64,000 nt of DNA from Dicyema japonicum. Lineage: Eukaryota > Dicyemida > Rhombozoa > Dicyemidae. The notes under the pieces are model-generated. The model saw only the letters and a program-made list of their open reading frames with translations, made no database searches and was not told the origin of the DNA. Positions 21,330-33,334 of this stretch are shown one piece after another. The first letter of the stretch is position 1. Each line of letters begins with the position of its first letter. The stretch is taken from contig RDEW01000082.1 of NCBI GenBank assembly GCA_011109175.1, forward strand, positions 1-64,000. The letters are read 5' to 3'. A program made the translations under genes and the position numbers.

Positions 21330-24055
21330 TTGGAAACTTAAGAGATTTAAAAAATCAAGCTCCTCCCAATCACTATGCATACCAATTAAGAATACCTGCA
21401 GAATGCAGATCTACTCATGCCAATGAGCCTTTTCTACTATTTGATAGTGAAGAGAGATTTGACTGAACAAGTTTTTGCAACGAGAAAAATCTTTATTTGC
21501 TAGTTGGTCAAAAATTATTTTCCTTCCCTCCGGTGGCGTCATTGGATCCACCTTACTGAGGAGACGCCCAAAGCCTGGATGGAATCAAGAGGATCCAACA
21601 ATTCTTTCCCCGGGGTGCTTTAAGTTGAAGAGACAGAATCAAAAAATTTCGGAGACTCCTGCATAGTGAATGAGTCCTTTGATATCAGCGAGATGACAAG
21701 TAAACTAATATTTCAAAAAATAAATCTAACCATACAAGGAAGAGCAACCACCAAACATCGACCTTCTAATATTTTGGAGGGTTTATTGTTTTTTAAAGGA
21801 GAAATTGAATATGAAAAATTATATGACGCCGGTGTATGACGAAGAAGATATAGACGTTGGAAACAAAGTAATTTTGAAACATGATGTTAATGGTAATCCC
21901 CGAAATGAAGATGGATTTATAAGACAACACTGACATTAAATTATTGCACCGACAATAAAGTCTATATTAGCAAAATTTCTTCATAATCAAAAGCAACATA
22001 ATGAATTGATGAATCAAATATCTACTATATAAAAGTTTGATGCATCTTGTATTTTCAATAATGAAGAAATATTAATAAATACAATATATATAAACTATAA
22101 CAAACAACCACAAAATGCGATTATAACGTGAATAATAAACTTTATTAATTAAGGTTGACCAGACAATTTTAAAATATAAATTTTTATTAATATAATTAAT
22201 AATATATATTTTTTACTCATTACTGTGATTTTTAACTTTATACTTTTGGATTGTAGAAAACGGGGGAATTGGTAGACCACCCTTCTGAAGATCGCAGAAG
22301 GGTAGGGAAAGTCAAACGGTTCTCTTTCATGCAGAACCACAACAACAAATGAGCGCCACCTCAACAACAGGTGGACCGAATGATTCCACGCTAATTTTAG
22401 ATGATATTGTAGAAAGCCTATAATCCATGATATACTGCTGTATTAGTCTTGAAGGAAATTAAAAACTATTTAATCAACCCCACTGTATTACTTTTTGAAA
22501 GGATATTCACACTACAGCTTTCTATTTTCTTCTTTAATACAAAATTTTACTTCAAAATTACTTTTTCTTATTTGTTAACCCGTTCCAGAGATATCGATTA
22601 GATATTTGGATCTAATAAAAATGTCGATAAAAATATTAAAGTAAAAAAAACCAGACACTTTGTTACACTTGAGTTGCCTTTTTATCATCCATAAGTTGAT
22701 TAATTTTTACTTGGATTGATTCCATAGACCATGGTAACTCAAACTAACTACTCACGTGATCCCGGCAAGCTCCAGCAGAGACCTCTGTTGGTCCAATATT
22801 CCCTCGAGCCCACACAAGAAAGTATTGGCCGAATAATCGGATGCATGTGATTGCAGGTACACCTTTCGGCTCTTACGGATTTAAATTCCAAAAGCATGGA
22901 AATGGGAATTCCTGAAGTTCCCCGCTATATAACTTCGGATGCTTCAATTTTCAAGTAATTGTCCAGGAAATACGGACTCCATGAGATACATACGTAAGAA
23001 ATATTCTCAATATTATGCTGATAGATAGTTTCCAGACTAAGATTTTTTACAATGTCCATTATTTCGAAAAACGTTTCAGTGCGTTAAGAAGGAGGTTTTT
23101 TGGATACGTTCTGAGAATGGACCTGTAACCCTCAACTAACGTGTAACCCCCAGAAAATAAGGTGCTACGGCGTCTCGTTACCCTGGTTATTTTTTTATGA
23201 AAAAAGTCATAAATATGAGAACCGCATGTTGTACTTCCAAGACCGCGGTTTCTACATATATCATATACAAATGTAGTTTTTTTTTACTTCAGTCATTAAA
23301 GCAAGAATGAAGATTTTTGTTCTGGGAGACAGATTAAATGATCAATTCGATTTCTAGGAAAGTTTAATTTACAATTGTTGGAAGAAATAAGCGGGAAATT
23401 AAGAGGTATGTGTTTACGGCCACCTAGTTTATGAATTGGTTATACAGTATAACCGACCATCTCGGCTACAGTCGTTGGTGGCAAGGTAACTAATAATACT
23501 GCATTTTACAAGAACCATATTACCTAAGCTACTCCGAGACAAGACACACACTTTATGTAAGTAAAGAACAGTTATTGCATATGCATCATGATCTGCCGTC
23601 TGAGAGAGTTCATACGGTCGACCCTCGTAGATGAAATAGCGAATCTTCAAGCAGAACAAGCACATTCAGTCGTTGTTAAATATTAATAGAATGTGGTGTT
23701 TTGTTATCAAAAAATTTCAAGCCGTTGTCTTATAATTCGAACTCTTCTTCTAAAATGCGAGTTTCATTATTTTAGGAATCATTTACAATTTTCTGGTTTC
23801 TTTGCGCTTTAGACTCTGGAATTTTTGAGTCATCTAGGAAAGAAACATTCAACTAAAGGTCATACAGTAGACGCCCTCTATTTCCTCTCATGATGGCGGA
23901 ATTCGCTCAAATAGCCAGGAGTTGTCTTGTTTCTAGTTGACTTAATCAAGTAGCCACCACGATAACGTTGACCCACTTCAAATGGTAATGCGCTCAACCA
24001 GCAATAAATTATAATTTTTTAAAAATTAAAAAAATGACAAATAAAAATATTAAAA
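21330..24055. other. Long stretch without a supported gene
   Basis: Mixed AT-rich sequence. 21,980-22,020 shares the 'aatgaattgatga' repeat with 8915-8945. 22,750-22,830 has a minus-strand LINE end ('gtgatcccggcaagctcc'). Frames at 21,475, 22,149 and 23,429 are not recognised, and I could not assemble short-intron exons here. Confidence 0.3.
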
Positions 24056-24062
24056 AATTAAA

Positions 24063-24618
24063 TTAACAATAATTTTTTCTAGGAAATCTAATAACATTGA
24101 TTTTTTCAGTGTCGTAGAAGACATTGAACTTTTTCCATTTGTAGAACTCGTCACCAGAAGGACATTTAAAAGAAGGCTTTCCCTCCATCAAGAAACCGAA
24201 CAAACCTATCTTACTAGTCAGTCTTACCTGCGGTTTTTGCTTGTCTGATCAGCTCAATTAGCCTAACGTGCTGTTTAATGCACAAATTTGTCTCTGATCT
24301 GGATTTGATTGTTCCGTCTTCTTGCATAAACTGCCTCAGAACGAGCACATCCTGTGGTTGAAACCAAAATACGTGATATTTTATCTCCAAATTAAGTCTG
24401 CAGATTGGACAGGCCTCAAATTTGTTTTCTACTTTGATTATTTTGTCAGAGTCCTCCCTCACTAAATATTTTCCTTGGATCTTAAGGATTAGCCAGTTTT
24501 GTACCTTGGTGGTTTCCCCCACTGTCTCTCTAATTACTAATTGTTATATATTTGATCTCTTACTTTGTTTTCTGTAGTGAACTGATCGTCTCACAATATT
24601 TAAAGGTAGCCACAACAT
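24063..24618 (-). CDS. MRPS18A: Mitochondrial small-subunit ribosomal protein S18A (mS18/bS18 type)
   Basis: Complete minus-strand gene: exons 24,618-24,564, 24,536-24,373, 24,351-24,228 and 24,205-24,063; introns of 27, 21 and 22 nt, all GT..AG. The exon sum is 486 nt, giving 161 aa with stop TAA. The first 20 residues (MLWLPLNIVRRSVHYRKQ) are basic and amphipathic, as expected for a mitochondrial presequence. The core FEACPICRLNLEIKYH|DVLVLRQFM and LCIKQHVRLIELIRQAKTAG match the CPxCRxNLxxKYxDVLxLxQF and LCxxxHxxxxxxIxxAxxAG pattern of MRPS18A. The 21-nt second intron keeps the frame, so a naive ORF reads through it. It binds the mitoribosome small subunit. No frameshift needed. Confidence 0.82.
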
Positions 24619-26050
24619 TTTGAATTTTAAATTTTTATAAATTTGAATTTTAAAATTTTTTCATAAATTTTCATAATTAAATTTAAGGAATTATTGTGAT
24701 TATCATTAGTTTTTATAATAACTCCCGATTTTTTTAGGGAATCACTTTGTTGCACTTTCCTTGACTATAAATTGGAAACAAATTACGTGTTCCAACGTAC
24801 AGATATTGGGAGTCACTATCGATTCCTAATGACTTTCGGACTGATCATGCAGATCTCAGTCTATTCAACTATGAGAGCGATAGAGATTGAAGGTCTACTT
24901 TCTCCTAGCTCCAGCGTTCACGGTGGTATTTCTATACTGGGAAAACACACAGTCCTTGTTTTACCTTGAAGAAGGCTAAGTACCTCCATTCTACATCATC
25001 GCCCAGATATAGTTCTAGCCTTACTCGGTTCGTACGGGACTAAGCATTGATCATTGTGAGGTCGACAGATAAGGTCCATGTCTCACACAAGAATATCTCA
25101 TACACTGGAAATTGCTATCCACTGAGTCGGATCCAGCGAGGTTCCGGTTTGGGATATCTGCGATAGTAGGACTTGATCTTTTACGCTGAAAACACCTTTG
25201 ATATGTCAAGTTAGGTCTGCACAGGATGGACTCGGACGAAGACTGCTCCCTCAGAAATCAAGCTTCTCAACGAGACAAGACATCTATAATTGTCGATCGA
25301 TAACTAATGAAGACCTTCTTCGCTAAAAGATCCATCGAAACGGAGTCAGAAGCCCTATGCATGACGATTAAGCCAAAACCGTGCGTTTTACAGCAAGGTA
25401 GGGAGACTCTTTGAAGGAGTGGGTGTCTAGAAAGGTTAATTCGACCATACTCAGAGGTTTAGGTATTTGAAATGAATAGGGGACATCGTCTGGATCACAA
25501 GAACAGATGATGCTTAATGGATTTGTCTACATTTGTGAGGAAGATAGAAGGGGTTATGGTCTGCAAAAATTCCATATTATGAAGGCGCTCCTTAGAGTAC
25601 AGGAAGTCTTTCAGTTTGGAATCGCCTATACGTCCACCTTCCTTAAGTTCCTTTAACTTGAGGCTTTAAGGAATTCGAGCCCGGATTCTGCGTGCACCCG
25701 AAACTTCCTTTGTTCAGAATCCCATGTCCTCACCCCATCAATGCTCTTGGAAGAAGGAAGAGATGGACCTCATGAAGCGAAATAAACATTTAGAGCAATA
25801 TAGGTACATAACTACCATCCGACCTATAACCCACCACTCTAACGACCACACATAACTTAGAGACAAGGTCACTTACGTTTGGGTTCATTGATTCCACTAA
25901 TTTTAACATGGATGTGATCAGTCTGAAAACCAGTGAAGTCAGAATCAAGTCTCGTAGGGTATTCGAACCGAACACGTTTTTTTCAGATTTTTGTTTACTG
26001 TTTCTGAATCTTCCAAAGAATTTTCATTTCAATAAATGTTTCGTTTCCGT
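24619..26050. other. Intergenic; no N-terminal helicase motifs found
   Basis: Spacer between the divergent MRPS18A and the DDX55 gene. I searched it for the Q motif, GSGKT, PTREL and TPGR of the helicase and found none. Frames at 24,772-24,969 and 25,908-26,606 are partly shadows. No repeat family recognised with confidence. Confidence 0.35.
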
Positions 26051-26083
26051 GTATTCAGTATTCAAAAAATCATCAACTTTGAG

Positions 26084-27443
26084 AAGAACGACTGGTAAGT
26101 GCTTTAATAACTCTAGGAAGTTCTCATCATTGACGAGGCCGATAGACTTCTGGCAGACGGCTACAAAGCAAAGTAAAATCTCGATCAATCGCAGCATCGA
26201 GACTATTCTGCGTTATCTCCCCAAACAGAGGAGAACGGGGATCTTCTCAGCCACCCTCAACGCCGAAATAACCTCCCTCATGAAATTTGGGATGCGCAAC
26301 CACAAGATTGTGTCCATGAACTCATCCTCGACCCCTTCTAAACTGAACAACTACTACAAAGTGAGTAAATCAGTCACGTGTAGTGTCTCAGTCCAATGGC
26401 GAAGTTCAATTTCATCCACGGCTTCATTAAACGCAATAATGGACACAAAATTATTATATTCTATGCCACGTGCGCGGAGACATCGTACTTTCATCGGGTC
26501 TTCTCCAGACTGTTGCCTGAAATTCCTTTTTTCTATCTTAACCGTAAACAGCGGGGAAAAAAGGGACTCAATTTACTCCCAATTTGTCTCCTCTGGGAGG
26601 TGGTGACTATTGTAACCCTAGTGGAGTGTTACTATGCACTGATATTGTTGCATGTGGTGTTGACGTTCCAGAACGTGGATTGGGTGGTTAAGTATGATCC
26701 CTTTAAAGTGGCCAGCTCGTTTGTTCATCGGTGTGGTCGGACTGCCAGAATGGGGAAGGAGGGACGAGCTATGATACTACTGAATGACACGAGGAGGTGT
26801 ACGTTAACTTTCTGAGGATTAATCAGCAGGTGGATGATCTTGGTGACATTAGGTTGAGTTGGATGAGTTCGAGGACGGCTTTGAAGGGTCAGAATTAGCT
26901 AGTGAACTGAGATCTCTGACGGAGACTGAGCAGGAGTTCATAGAGAAGGGGGTTCTGACTTTTGTGAGCTATGTGAAGGCATATTTGAAGCATCCACTAA
27001 GGCAGTTGTTCGACATTAACAGTAAGTGATATAGTCACGTGTCAGAAATGCCTGTCGGATCCTGTTTTTCGGTCTGTTGAAGATTCCCCAGATGGTCGAA
27101 ATAAGAAAATGCGACATGTCTGGGTTTATCCGGTCCCCAATTGACGTGGAAAATGTTTGTTATAAGGAAAAGAGGCGGGAAATTGAGAGGAAAAGGATGG
27201 CTAAGGACAATCTGGCCAAAAAAGAGGCTAAGAAAAGGTTGAATGCAAAATATGCTATGAGAGTACTCTGTTGGTGAATTGTAGAGGGAAAAATTGAAAG
27301 CGAAGAATTCACGTGTCAAAAGTAATATGCTGTTGAATGAGGATGACTTGGATGAGATTGATGAGGACTGTGGTTTATTGAAGAAGCTGAAAAGCGGAAG
27401 GTTTGGCGGTTCCGTTAATTTAGATGAGCAAAGAAGCGTTTGA
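26084..27443 (+). pseudogene. DDX55: DEAD-box RNA helicase DDX55/Spb4, 5-prime incomplete and frameshifted
   Basis: Homologue of the 60S ribosome biogenesis helicase DDX55/Spb4. From 26,117 the exons encode motif II (IIDEADRLL), motif III (FSAT), LPKQRRTG, STPSKLNNYYK, FYATCAE, TDIVACGVDVPE (motif V), SSFVHRCGRTARMG (motif VI), the C-terminal FVSYVKAYLKH extension and LLKKLKSGRF at the end. Introns: 26,095-26,116, 26,173-26,194, 26,361-26,383, 26,600-26,621, 26,830-26,852, 27,026-27,045 and 27,263-27,284 (20-23 nt). Three one- or two-base frameshifts (26,557-26,562, 26,668-26,675, 26,785-26,792), Cys for the motif V Arg, and absence of motif I point to a pseudogene, unless the shifts are sequencing errors. 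Confidence 0.75.
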
Positions 27444-28060
27444 TGTACGTTTTTTGAATTAACCAATGTCTCCCAGATCCCTCATTTTGGACGGAGATCA
27501 TGGATTCGGGGGGTAGTCAATATTTTCAATATATATTTTGTACTAAACGTTTATTGATGGTTCTTGTGATGACTTGTTTCTTCCTCTCCACAGTAACCCT
27601 CGCTGGTTTAGACTCATGCAATGAACAGCAAACCGTTTCGTCAAATAATTCCACAACTGAGTTAATTTCCCTCAATCACTCGGTATTCTCTCAAAAAAGG
27701 TGCATAGTGGACACTTCTTTGTTGGAGGGTCTCCGGGACTCGATTCAAGCGGTTCGGCCATGTCCGATACTGTAGAAATGCCGAAACTTGTTATTAAAGG
27801 TGTCTCGGCTAACTAGGGTTTCTGCATAACGTTCCACCTATTCCTGCGATTGAGGATGTCTGGGTCTACCGTGAATAAGGTTGACATTTTAATCGCTAAG
27901 AAACTTTGTCATGCAAAAATTACGAAACTCTCTTCCCCGTCAGTGTGTACAGATACTGGTAGACCACATACAATGATGAATTGCTGATGAGGAACTTTTG
28001 ACATTTTCCCCTTCTATTAGCGAGGAGAGAAACCCAGACAAAATTGGAGATACTGCTCGG
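27444..28060 (+). other. Small ORF and LINE C-terminal scrap
   Basis: A frame from 27,500 (87 codons before 27,775) contains a hydrophobic run RLLMVLVMTCFFLSTVTLAG followed by Ser/Asn-rich sequence, which could be a signal peptide. However, its end (27,720-27,960) overlaps sequence resembling the FGHVRRM segment of a LINE C-terminus in a neighbouring frame. I do not treat it as a confirmed gene. Confidence 0.25.
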
Positions 28061-28061
28061 T

Positions 28062-28252
28062 TTGGTACCCCCTAAACAATTATAGTACCTCAATAAAATA
28101 ATAATTTTTTGAAGAGTTTCATACCAACCTTGGTCCCTAACTCTTTCCCTAATCTAGCCCTACCCTTAATCATAAAATTTTGTTAATATAAAACTCTTCA
28201 AAAAATTATTATTTTTATGGAGGTACAATGATTACCTACGGGGTACCAATCT
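28062..28252. mobile_element. Foldback MITE, about 190 bp
   Basis: Inverted arms of about 60 bp: GGTACCCC...GTACCTC...AATAATTTTTTGAAGAGTTT on the left and its complement ending GGGGTACC on the right, around a 65-bp spacer. No coding content. A hairpin of nearly the whole element could form. Confidence 0.7.
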
Positions 28253-28259
28253 GCAACAG

Positions 28260-29020
28260 TACCAATTTAGATAGCAGTTAAGCATATTTCAGGAATTGAT
28301 GCAGTCGGCCAGATATCTGTCATATTTCATGGAAACTCACAGTTTATCTCGTAGGCTTTTAAGAAGCCATGCTGAATTCTAATATATCGTCGGTAGCATT
28401 CTTGGTTCTTGAGACGATGTCATGTCGGAAGGAATAGACGACTATCCGGAGAGATTCGTCCTCTTTAAGGAAGACAAATCATCATTGATAATTTGGATGC
28501 TGATTGAGGTACCCTACCGCCTACCAGGAATTCGATGGTGGTGGATGTCTAAACAAGCACCATTCTGCCATTCCATCGTATCAACGACTTCGACAGAAGA
28601 GTGACGAGGGTAGGGTCTTTGACTCCGTCAAAAGAGTAGAGTTTTCTCATGTAAGCAGCTGATTTTCTCCAACGACACAGTGAGTGCAACCTTCACAAAG
28701 CGATGCTAACCGTATCTTAGCAAGTGGTGTCTGATTTTTTTAACCGTTGAATAAATATTTTGTTCTAAAAATTTATTTTTCAATCCTTAACCAAAGAACC
28801 TGGATGTATGGCCAAAAATTTGGAAATTATAGCACCTTCTGGCCCATTCGCTCGGAATTTGTGCAAGAGGCCAAACACAGAAATTAAGGGAAATCTTCTC
28901 TAGTGGGGAGGCGAAGACCATGAGAAACATTGGTGATTTAAGTTATTTTATAATAAAATATTTTATTATTTAATATTAAATTTATGTTGAAAATAAAATA
29001 TAAAATAAATAAATCGGCGT
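28260..29020. other. No gene seen
   Basis: The frame at 28,422-28,604 is not recognised. The stretch 28,930-29,010 is AT-rich spacer ahead of the C2H2 gene. Confidence 0.3.
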
Positions 29021-29022
29021 GA

Positions 29023-29514
29023 ATGTATTGTAATGCAGAGGTTCCTCAGCAAACTTATTCTGACTCCAATCTCCAATTGGAACGACTTAAACAGGACTTT
29101 CACGACATGATGTGTGGAATAGAACTCGACAATGTCCCCCGCTTCCTCTCTTGGATTGAATCTAAGATAAATCTGTTTAAATGTGTGTTCAACATCTCTT
29201 CTGTATCTCCTCAGTCTCCCCCAAATCAAATCAAAATGGAAAGAGAAGATGGAAGGGACAATGCAATTCCAAAAAAATCAGAGATACTTCAGGAGAAGAC
29301 TTATCATTGTGGTGCCTGTGAGTTCAAGTCCTCGTATGCTTCGTCAGTTCATCGTCATATTAATAAATTGCATGTGGATTCAACCGCAGAGGTGGTGAGT
29401 CAGAACTCTTTCTTGTGTCCTTATTGCAAATTTCTTTCAGCCTACAGGAGTTCAGTACATCGACATATTCAGAGTGCCCACTCTGATATCCCCCAAATTA
29501 TGGAGGATGAATAG
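29023..29514 (+). CDS. C2H2 zinc-finger protein, two fingers
   Basis: 163-codon frame from ATG 29,023 to TAG. Residues about 96-118 and 133-155 are two C2H2 fingers: YHCGACEFKSSYASSVHRH..KLH and FLCPYCKFLSAYRSSVHRH..SAH. Both use C-x2-C-x12-H-x4-H and share the unusual SSVHRHI helix, so they arose by duplication. The first 60 residues (SNLQLERLKQDFHDMMCGIE, LDNVPRFLSWIESKINLF) are helical and unrecognised; a loosely similar string occurs at 46,325. The stretch GTGTTCAAC...CTCAG (29,181-29,210) is 30 nt, in frame and GT..AG, and could be an intron. Probably a DNA-binding nuclear protein. Confidence 0.6.
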   Translation: MYCNAEVPQQTYSDSNLQLERLKQDFHDMMCGIELDNVPRFLSWIESKINLFKCVFNISSVSPQSPPNQIKMEREDGRDNAIPKKSEILQEKTYHCGACEFKSSYASSVHRHINKLHVDSTAEVVSQNSFLCPYCKFLSAYRSSVHRHIQSAHSDIPQIMEDE

Positions 29515-29599
29515 AAGGTTCTTAGTTATTTGGACTTTCCCGTTTTTGTAATTACTGACTTTGATTTATGTACCCTCCATTCCTCTGGTGGATGAGCAT

Positions 29600-29965
29600 T
29601 GAGTTGATCTTTTTCATTAGGGTGGGTCTTTTGAACCAAGTTAAGGTGCTAGCGAGTTGTGAAGTTCATTTTTATCCCTGCAAAGTTTCCAATGATCTCC
29701 TCAAACAGGTTGAAAGAGGTCTAAGTATTACCCTCTTGGAGGATGGACTTGGGGGTACCAGCAAATCGTGTGACGGAGGAAAAGAACGTGGACGATTATT
29801 CATAGGGAGGCTTAGGACACCTCTTGAAGACTTATATGTGACGTGTGTCAACGATACATGAGTGATTTTAAGACTTTGGGAGTGGAGATGTCCAGTGCGT
29901 TTGACACTGTCAACAGAAAAACATTGTTGGACGCTGCTGGTAGTTTCCCTTACCAAGTAACATTT
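29600..29965 (+). mobile_element. LINE RT palm A fragment
   Basis: 29,860-29,950 reads DFKTLGVEMSSAFDTVNRKT followed by LLDAAGSF, i.e. RT motif A (xxDxSxAFDTVxR) with Glu in place of the first catalytic Asp. Upstream 29,735-29,765 (EDGLGGTSKSCD) resembles 41,630-41,670, indicating a second copy there. Inactive. Confidence 0.5.
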
Positions 29966-29999
29966 TTTTAATAAAAATATTAATTCATAATTAATTATT

Positions 30000-31545
30000 A
30001 TTTTTAGTTATTATGAGAAACCGATTGTTTAAAAAGTTCCAGGCTAACCGAAAAAGTCTCCAAAATTACGATGGACTTATGGAGAATCTGGAGAATCTCA
30101 GCCTTCAATGCCTCTAGAATCCATGGTACGCATAAACCTCGAAACGTGCCGTTGTGACTACGAAGATCCAGTCATTCGATCGATACGGGCTTGTGTGGAG
30201 TCGAGAGAAGAGTATCAGGCCAAGTTGAGTATCTGCTAGAGAGTGCTGGGATCACATGACCTGCTAGTTTGGTGCAACCGTGGTCTTAATCGGATTCCTC
30301 TGCAGGATGAGAGAAGGCTCTTTCGTACGGTAGTGGGAACAACGGGAGACCACAAAGTTGGATGGCTTGATTGATTACGAGAACTGGGATCACCTAACTG
30401 TTTACGTTTTTTTCTGTCTCTCTCTCGATGACCCTGGGATTCTAAATAAATTGTTATTATGAGGATTTTTCATGCGACCGATATAAAAAAGGTTGAGAAA
30501 TACTGGCTGATGGTCGGGGTCACATCAAGGTTGCGGGTTCGCATTTTAGTGACATCATTCTTCACTTACCTGACATAAAGGATGTCCCAGGGTCAGAAGA
30601 GGTCGAAAGTAGATAATTTGAAATAAATTTTTAATGATATTTTCGGATCCTTTCAAGGTTCAGGACTCTTCCTTGGGATAGAAGAGACGAGCTCTCCCAT
30701 AAGTGCTTCAGAATGAGCTTAGGTCCAAAACAAGAGATTCTCATAAAGAAGGGAGATCAGTGAGTTATGTTAGGTCAGAGTAAGTTGTCCGATAGTTCAA
30801 AATATCCAGAGCTAATCTGAGAGAAAACAGCTCCTTTCCAAGATTAGCTTCGGACAGGTTGATTGATGGGGAGGGGGGTCAAGCATCTGATTTGATCTAG
30901 CCAAGGATTATCCCAAGTAGCGCTGTAATATTGGGTAGCTTTTGATCCCTCGAGGGGGCTGAGGACGAGGCACGGGAGAATAGTATGAAGTTATCTGAAG
31001 CAACCATAATAGTCATCATGCCAATATTTCAGCTCTATTGAGGTTTAGGCCGACAAGGGGAAGTCAAAACCGGTGGAGACGGGCATCTCGAACTGCTCTC
31101 CATAACGGAATTGTAGTCTCTCAGGTGATTGTTGAGGTATTTCTTCGAGAGGGGGCTGCTTGGTAGGCGGACACACACGAATTTTCATTGTCGTTAAAGA
31201 TGAAGTGTTTCAAAGTCATACAATCGGATTTAGGGCGACGACTCTTTTGAAAACTTCCTGGATTATGGCGACTTCCTGGAGAGGGGTGATTTCCACATCG
31301 TAGACGATCCAGGTTTACCCGGATGTCCTTCGGAAGAAAGGATTCTTGGAGCCGGTGTAGTACGTTATTATCATAGAGTCTTCGGATGCTTCTCGTGGAA
31401 CAAATTCGTGTATCTGTTTCAGACGACTCCGGTCATTGGGTTATAAAACGAAATATTAATTTTGTTTTTTTTTCAGATAAATAATTTAATAAATTAGATT
31501 AAATAATAAATAATTAGTTTTTGAAAAAAAATTTTATTTCCTTGG
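30000..31545. other. Repeats and spacer
   Basis: 30,375-30,450 has a LINE-like tail (TGGGATCACCTAACTG ... GATGACCCTGGG). 31,055-31,115 repeats 17,085-17,170. No exon chain found. Confidence 0.3.
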
Positions 31546-31549
31546 TTTA

Positions 31550-33334
31550 ATGTCTCTGGATACGATAGACTGGAAAAAACTTTGTATTTTTCATAAAGAC
31601 TTTAAGCCGCGGTGAATTTATCGGAGATAAAGAACACGAAAAACCATCCTGCCATACAGGAAAACCTGTCAAACATCCTCAACTGCGACCCGGCGGGAGA
31701 ATTTGTTCAGATTTCAACTAACTGTCCTAGAACATGTCTCACGTGGACCCCAACTTCCACAAACTCTTTACTCTTTCCCAACTTACCATCAAAAGTCTAA
31801 TGGACTCCCAAAGCTACCTCAGTGGAGTGATCGTGGCAATGGGGGATAAACTAAGCAGTTCCCAACAGGTATGCTACTCTTTACTGTCAGCGGGAGAAGG
31901 AGAAAGAATCAGAAAAGCAAGAAGCCGTCGAAAGAGCTGATCGCTATAAAAAGAAATGCCTCGTTTTGAACAAAATGATGCAAGTCCAGCGGGAGATGAT
32001 TTCCCAAAATAACAACGGGGAAGCACGTGTATCATTCGGTCATATTTGTAGTGCCAATTTTGTCCGAAAAGCTTCGTTTCCTTGGACTTTATGATCAACC
32101 ACATGCGGAAAAGACACCCTGATGACTTGCAAAGATTTAACCCCAACGTTTTGCCGTATTCATTGCTAGCTTGTCCTGTCGAACCGAAACCACGGAGTTG
32201 CTGCTAGCGAAGTCGTCCAGCAAAATTTGGGGGATCTCAGAAGCCAAATTAACGGGTACGCTCAGGTATAAGGTTTGTACACCTCCGAAGTCTTATAACG
32301 GGACCAAAATCTACGAAGTACTCTCGGAGCTCAAAGCCGACATTCTTAAAGTATGAGACCGTAATGTTTGGTAGAAGGTTGAAGACAAGTTCAGTGGGGA
32401 TTACTTCAATAATGAACTACAGGTGTAGATTTTTGTCAATTTTAGAAAAAACTGGAAAGTCTAAAGTCGTCGATCCATTCGAGACTCAAGGATCTTTCAG
32501 AAAACCAGGACAACATCATTAGCAGAGTGGAGTGCCTCTCCAAACGACAAAGGGGGTTGTATTAGTTAGACATGTGGGGACAATATTGGGGAACTTGAGA
32601 CTGAACCGAGTGAAGAGATCGTCAGAAGACTGTCAGAAGATTATGAGAGTAAAGCAATATTTTGTATTTAAGGTCGGATTCAGTCGAGGGATGCTCAAAC
32701 GAAGTTGGCGATGGAAGAAAATGGTAAATATTGGCGAGAAGTGGTCGACAAGCAAGAAAGAGACCACGAGGTGAGAGTGGAAGAGGTTCATTAATATTTG
32801 ATCAAAACAGCTGGTCTCCATTATCACTGAACTAAGGGTTCAGATTCAGCGGCTGGAGTCTCGAATTAGCGGAAGGACAAAAAGAGTCATTCCATGATTT
32901 ATTTAAGGTGAGCACGAACAACGCAGGAGTCCCAAAGGAGGTAGAACCCAAAACAGAGACTACGGCACGGATGAATAACCTACCGGAACCGCGACTATTA
33001 AAGAGGTACCTCTCTATGTGACCTTAGTCCTCCTCTTGACAAGGGGATCGAGTACTATCGAAGGAAATCTATGAGGTCCCTTGATAAGGGACTAAAGAGC
33101 ATTGGAATAGACCCAGTAATCGCGTAAACTAATGATAGAACACGAGTCAGCTCTCAGAGGCGGAGTATATAATCTCGATGGATAAAATCCAGCAGAGAAC
33201 TAAGAATACACGGGTGTGGAGTGGGTTAGTATTGTTAGGATGATGTTTTCTTTAACTATCGACAGAGGATTATGGTGGACATGGAGAGGCGCATGGATGT
33301 GTCTTCAAGTGTTAGCATTATTAGCTCAGCTTAA
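31550..33334 (+). CDS. DZIP1: DZIP1 (Iguana) homologue, about 16 exons
   Basis: DZIP1 acts at the basal body/centriolar satellites in ciliogenesis and Hedgehog signalling. Exons: 31550-31583, 31607-31704, 31731-31868, 31891-32028, 32052-32147, 32170-32265, 32291-32350, 32375-32422, 32446-about 32520, about 32585-32648, 32673-32785, 32811-32885, 32908-33005, 33028-33115, 33139-33213, 33239-33334; introns 22-26 nt. The Dzip1_N domain comes first (MSLDTIDWKKLSAVNLSEIK, IQENLSNILNCD, VDPNFHKLFTLSQLTIKSLM), then a coiled coil (REKEKESEKQEAVERADRYK), then a C2H2 finger CQFCPKSFVSLDFMINHMRK.RH (C-x2-C-x12-H-x4-H), long coiled coils, and a C-terminal LDKGLKSIGIDP...QLSEAEYIISM segment. About 465 aa. 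One junction (32,520-32,585) could not be resolved; every other frame closes cleanly. Ciliated animal expected. Confidence 0.85.

Noticed and set aside
25908-26606. 232-codon plus ORF as a separate gene
   Set aside because: It runs across DDX55 introns and shifts between frames; the spliced helicase explains the sequence.
27500-27775. Signal-peptide-like ORF downstream of DDX55
   Set aside because: Its end overlaps LINE C-terminal text, and no splice structure or homologue supports it; kept only as a note.
29672-29956. 94-codon minus-strand ORF
   Set aside because: Antisense to LINE text containing the SSAFDTVNR palm motif.
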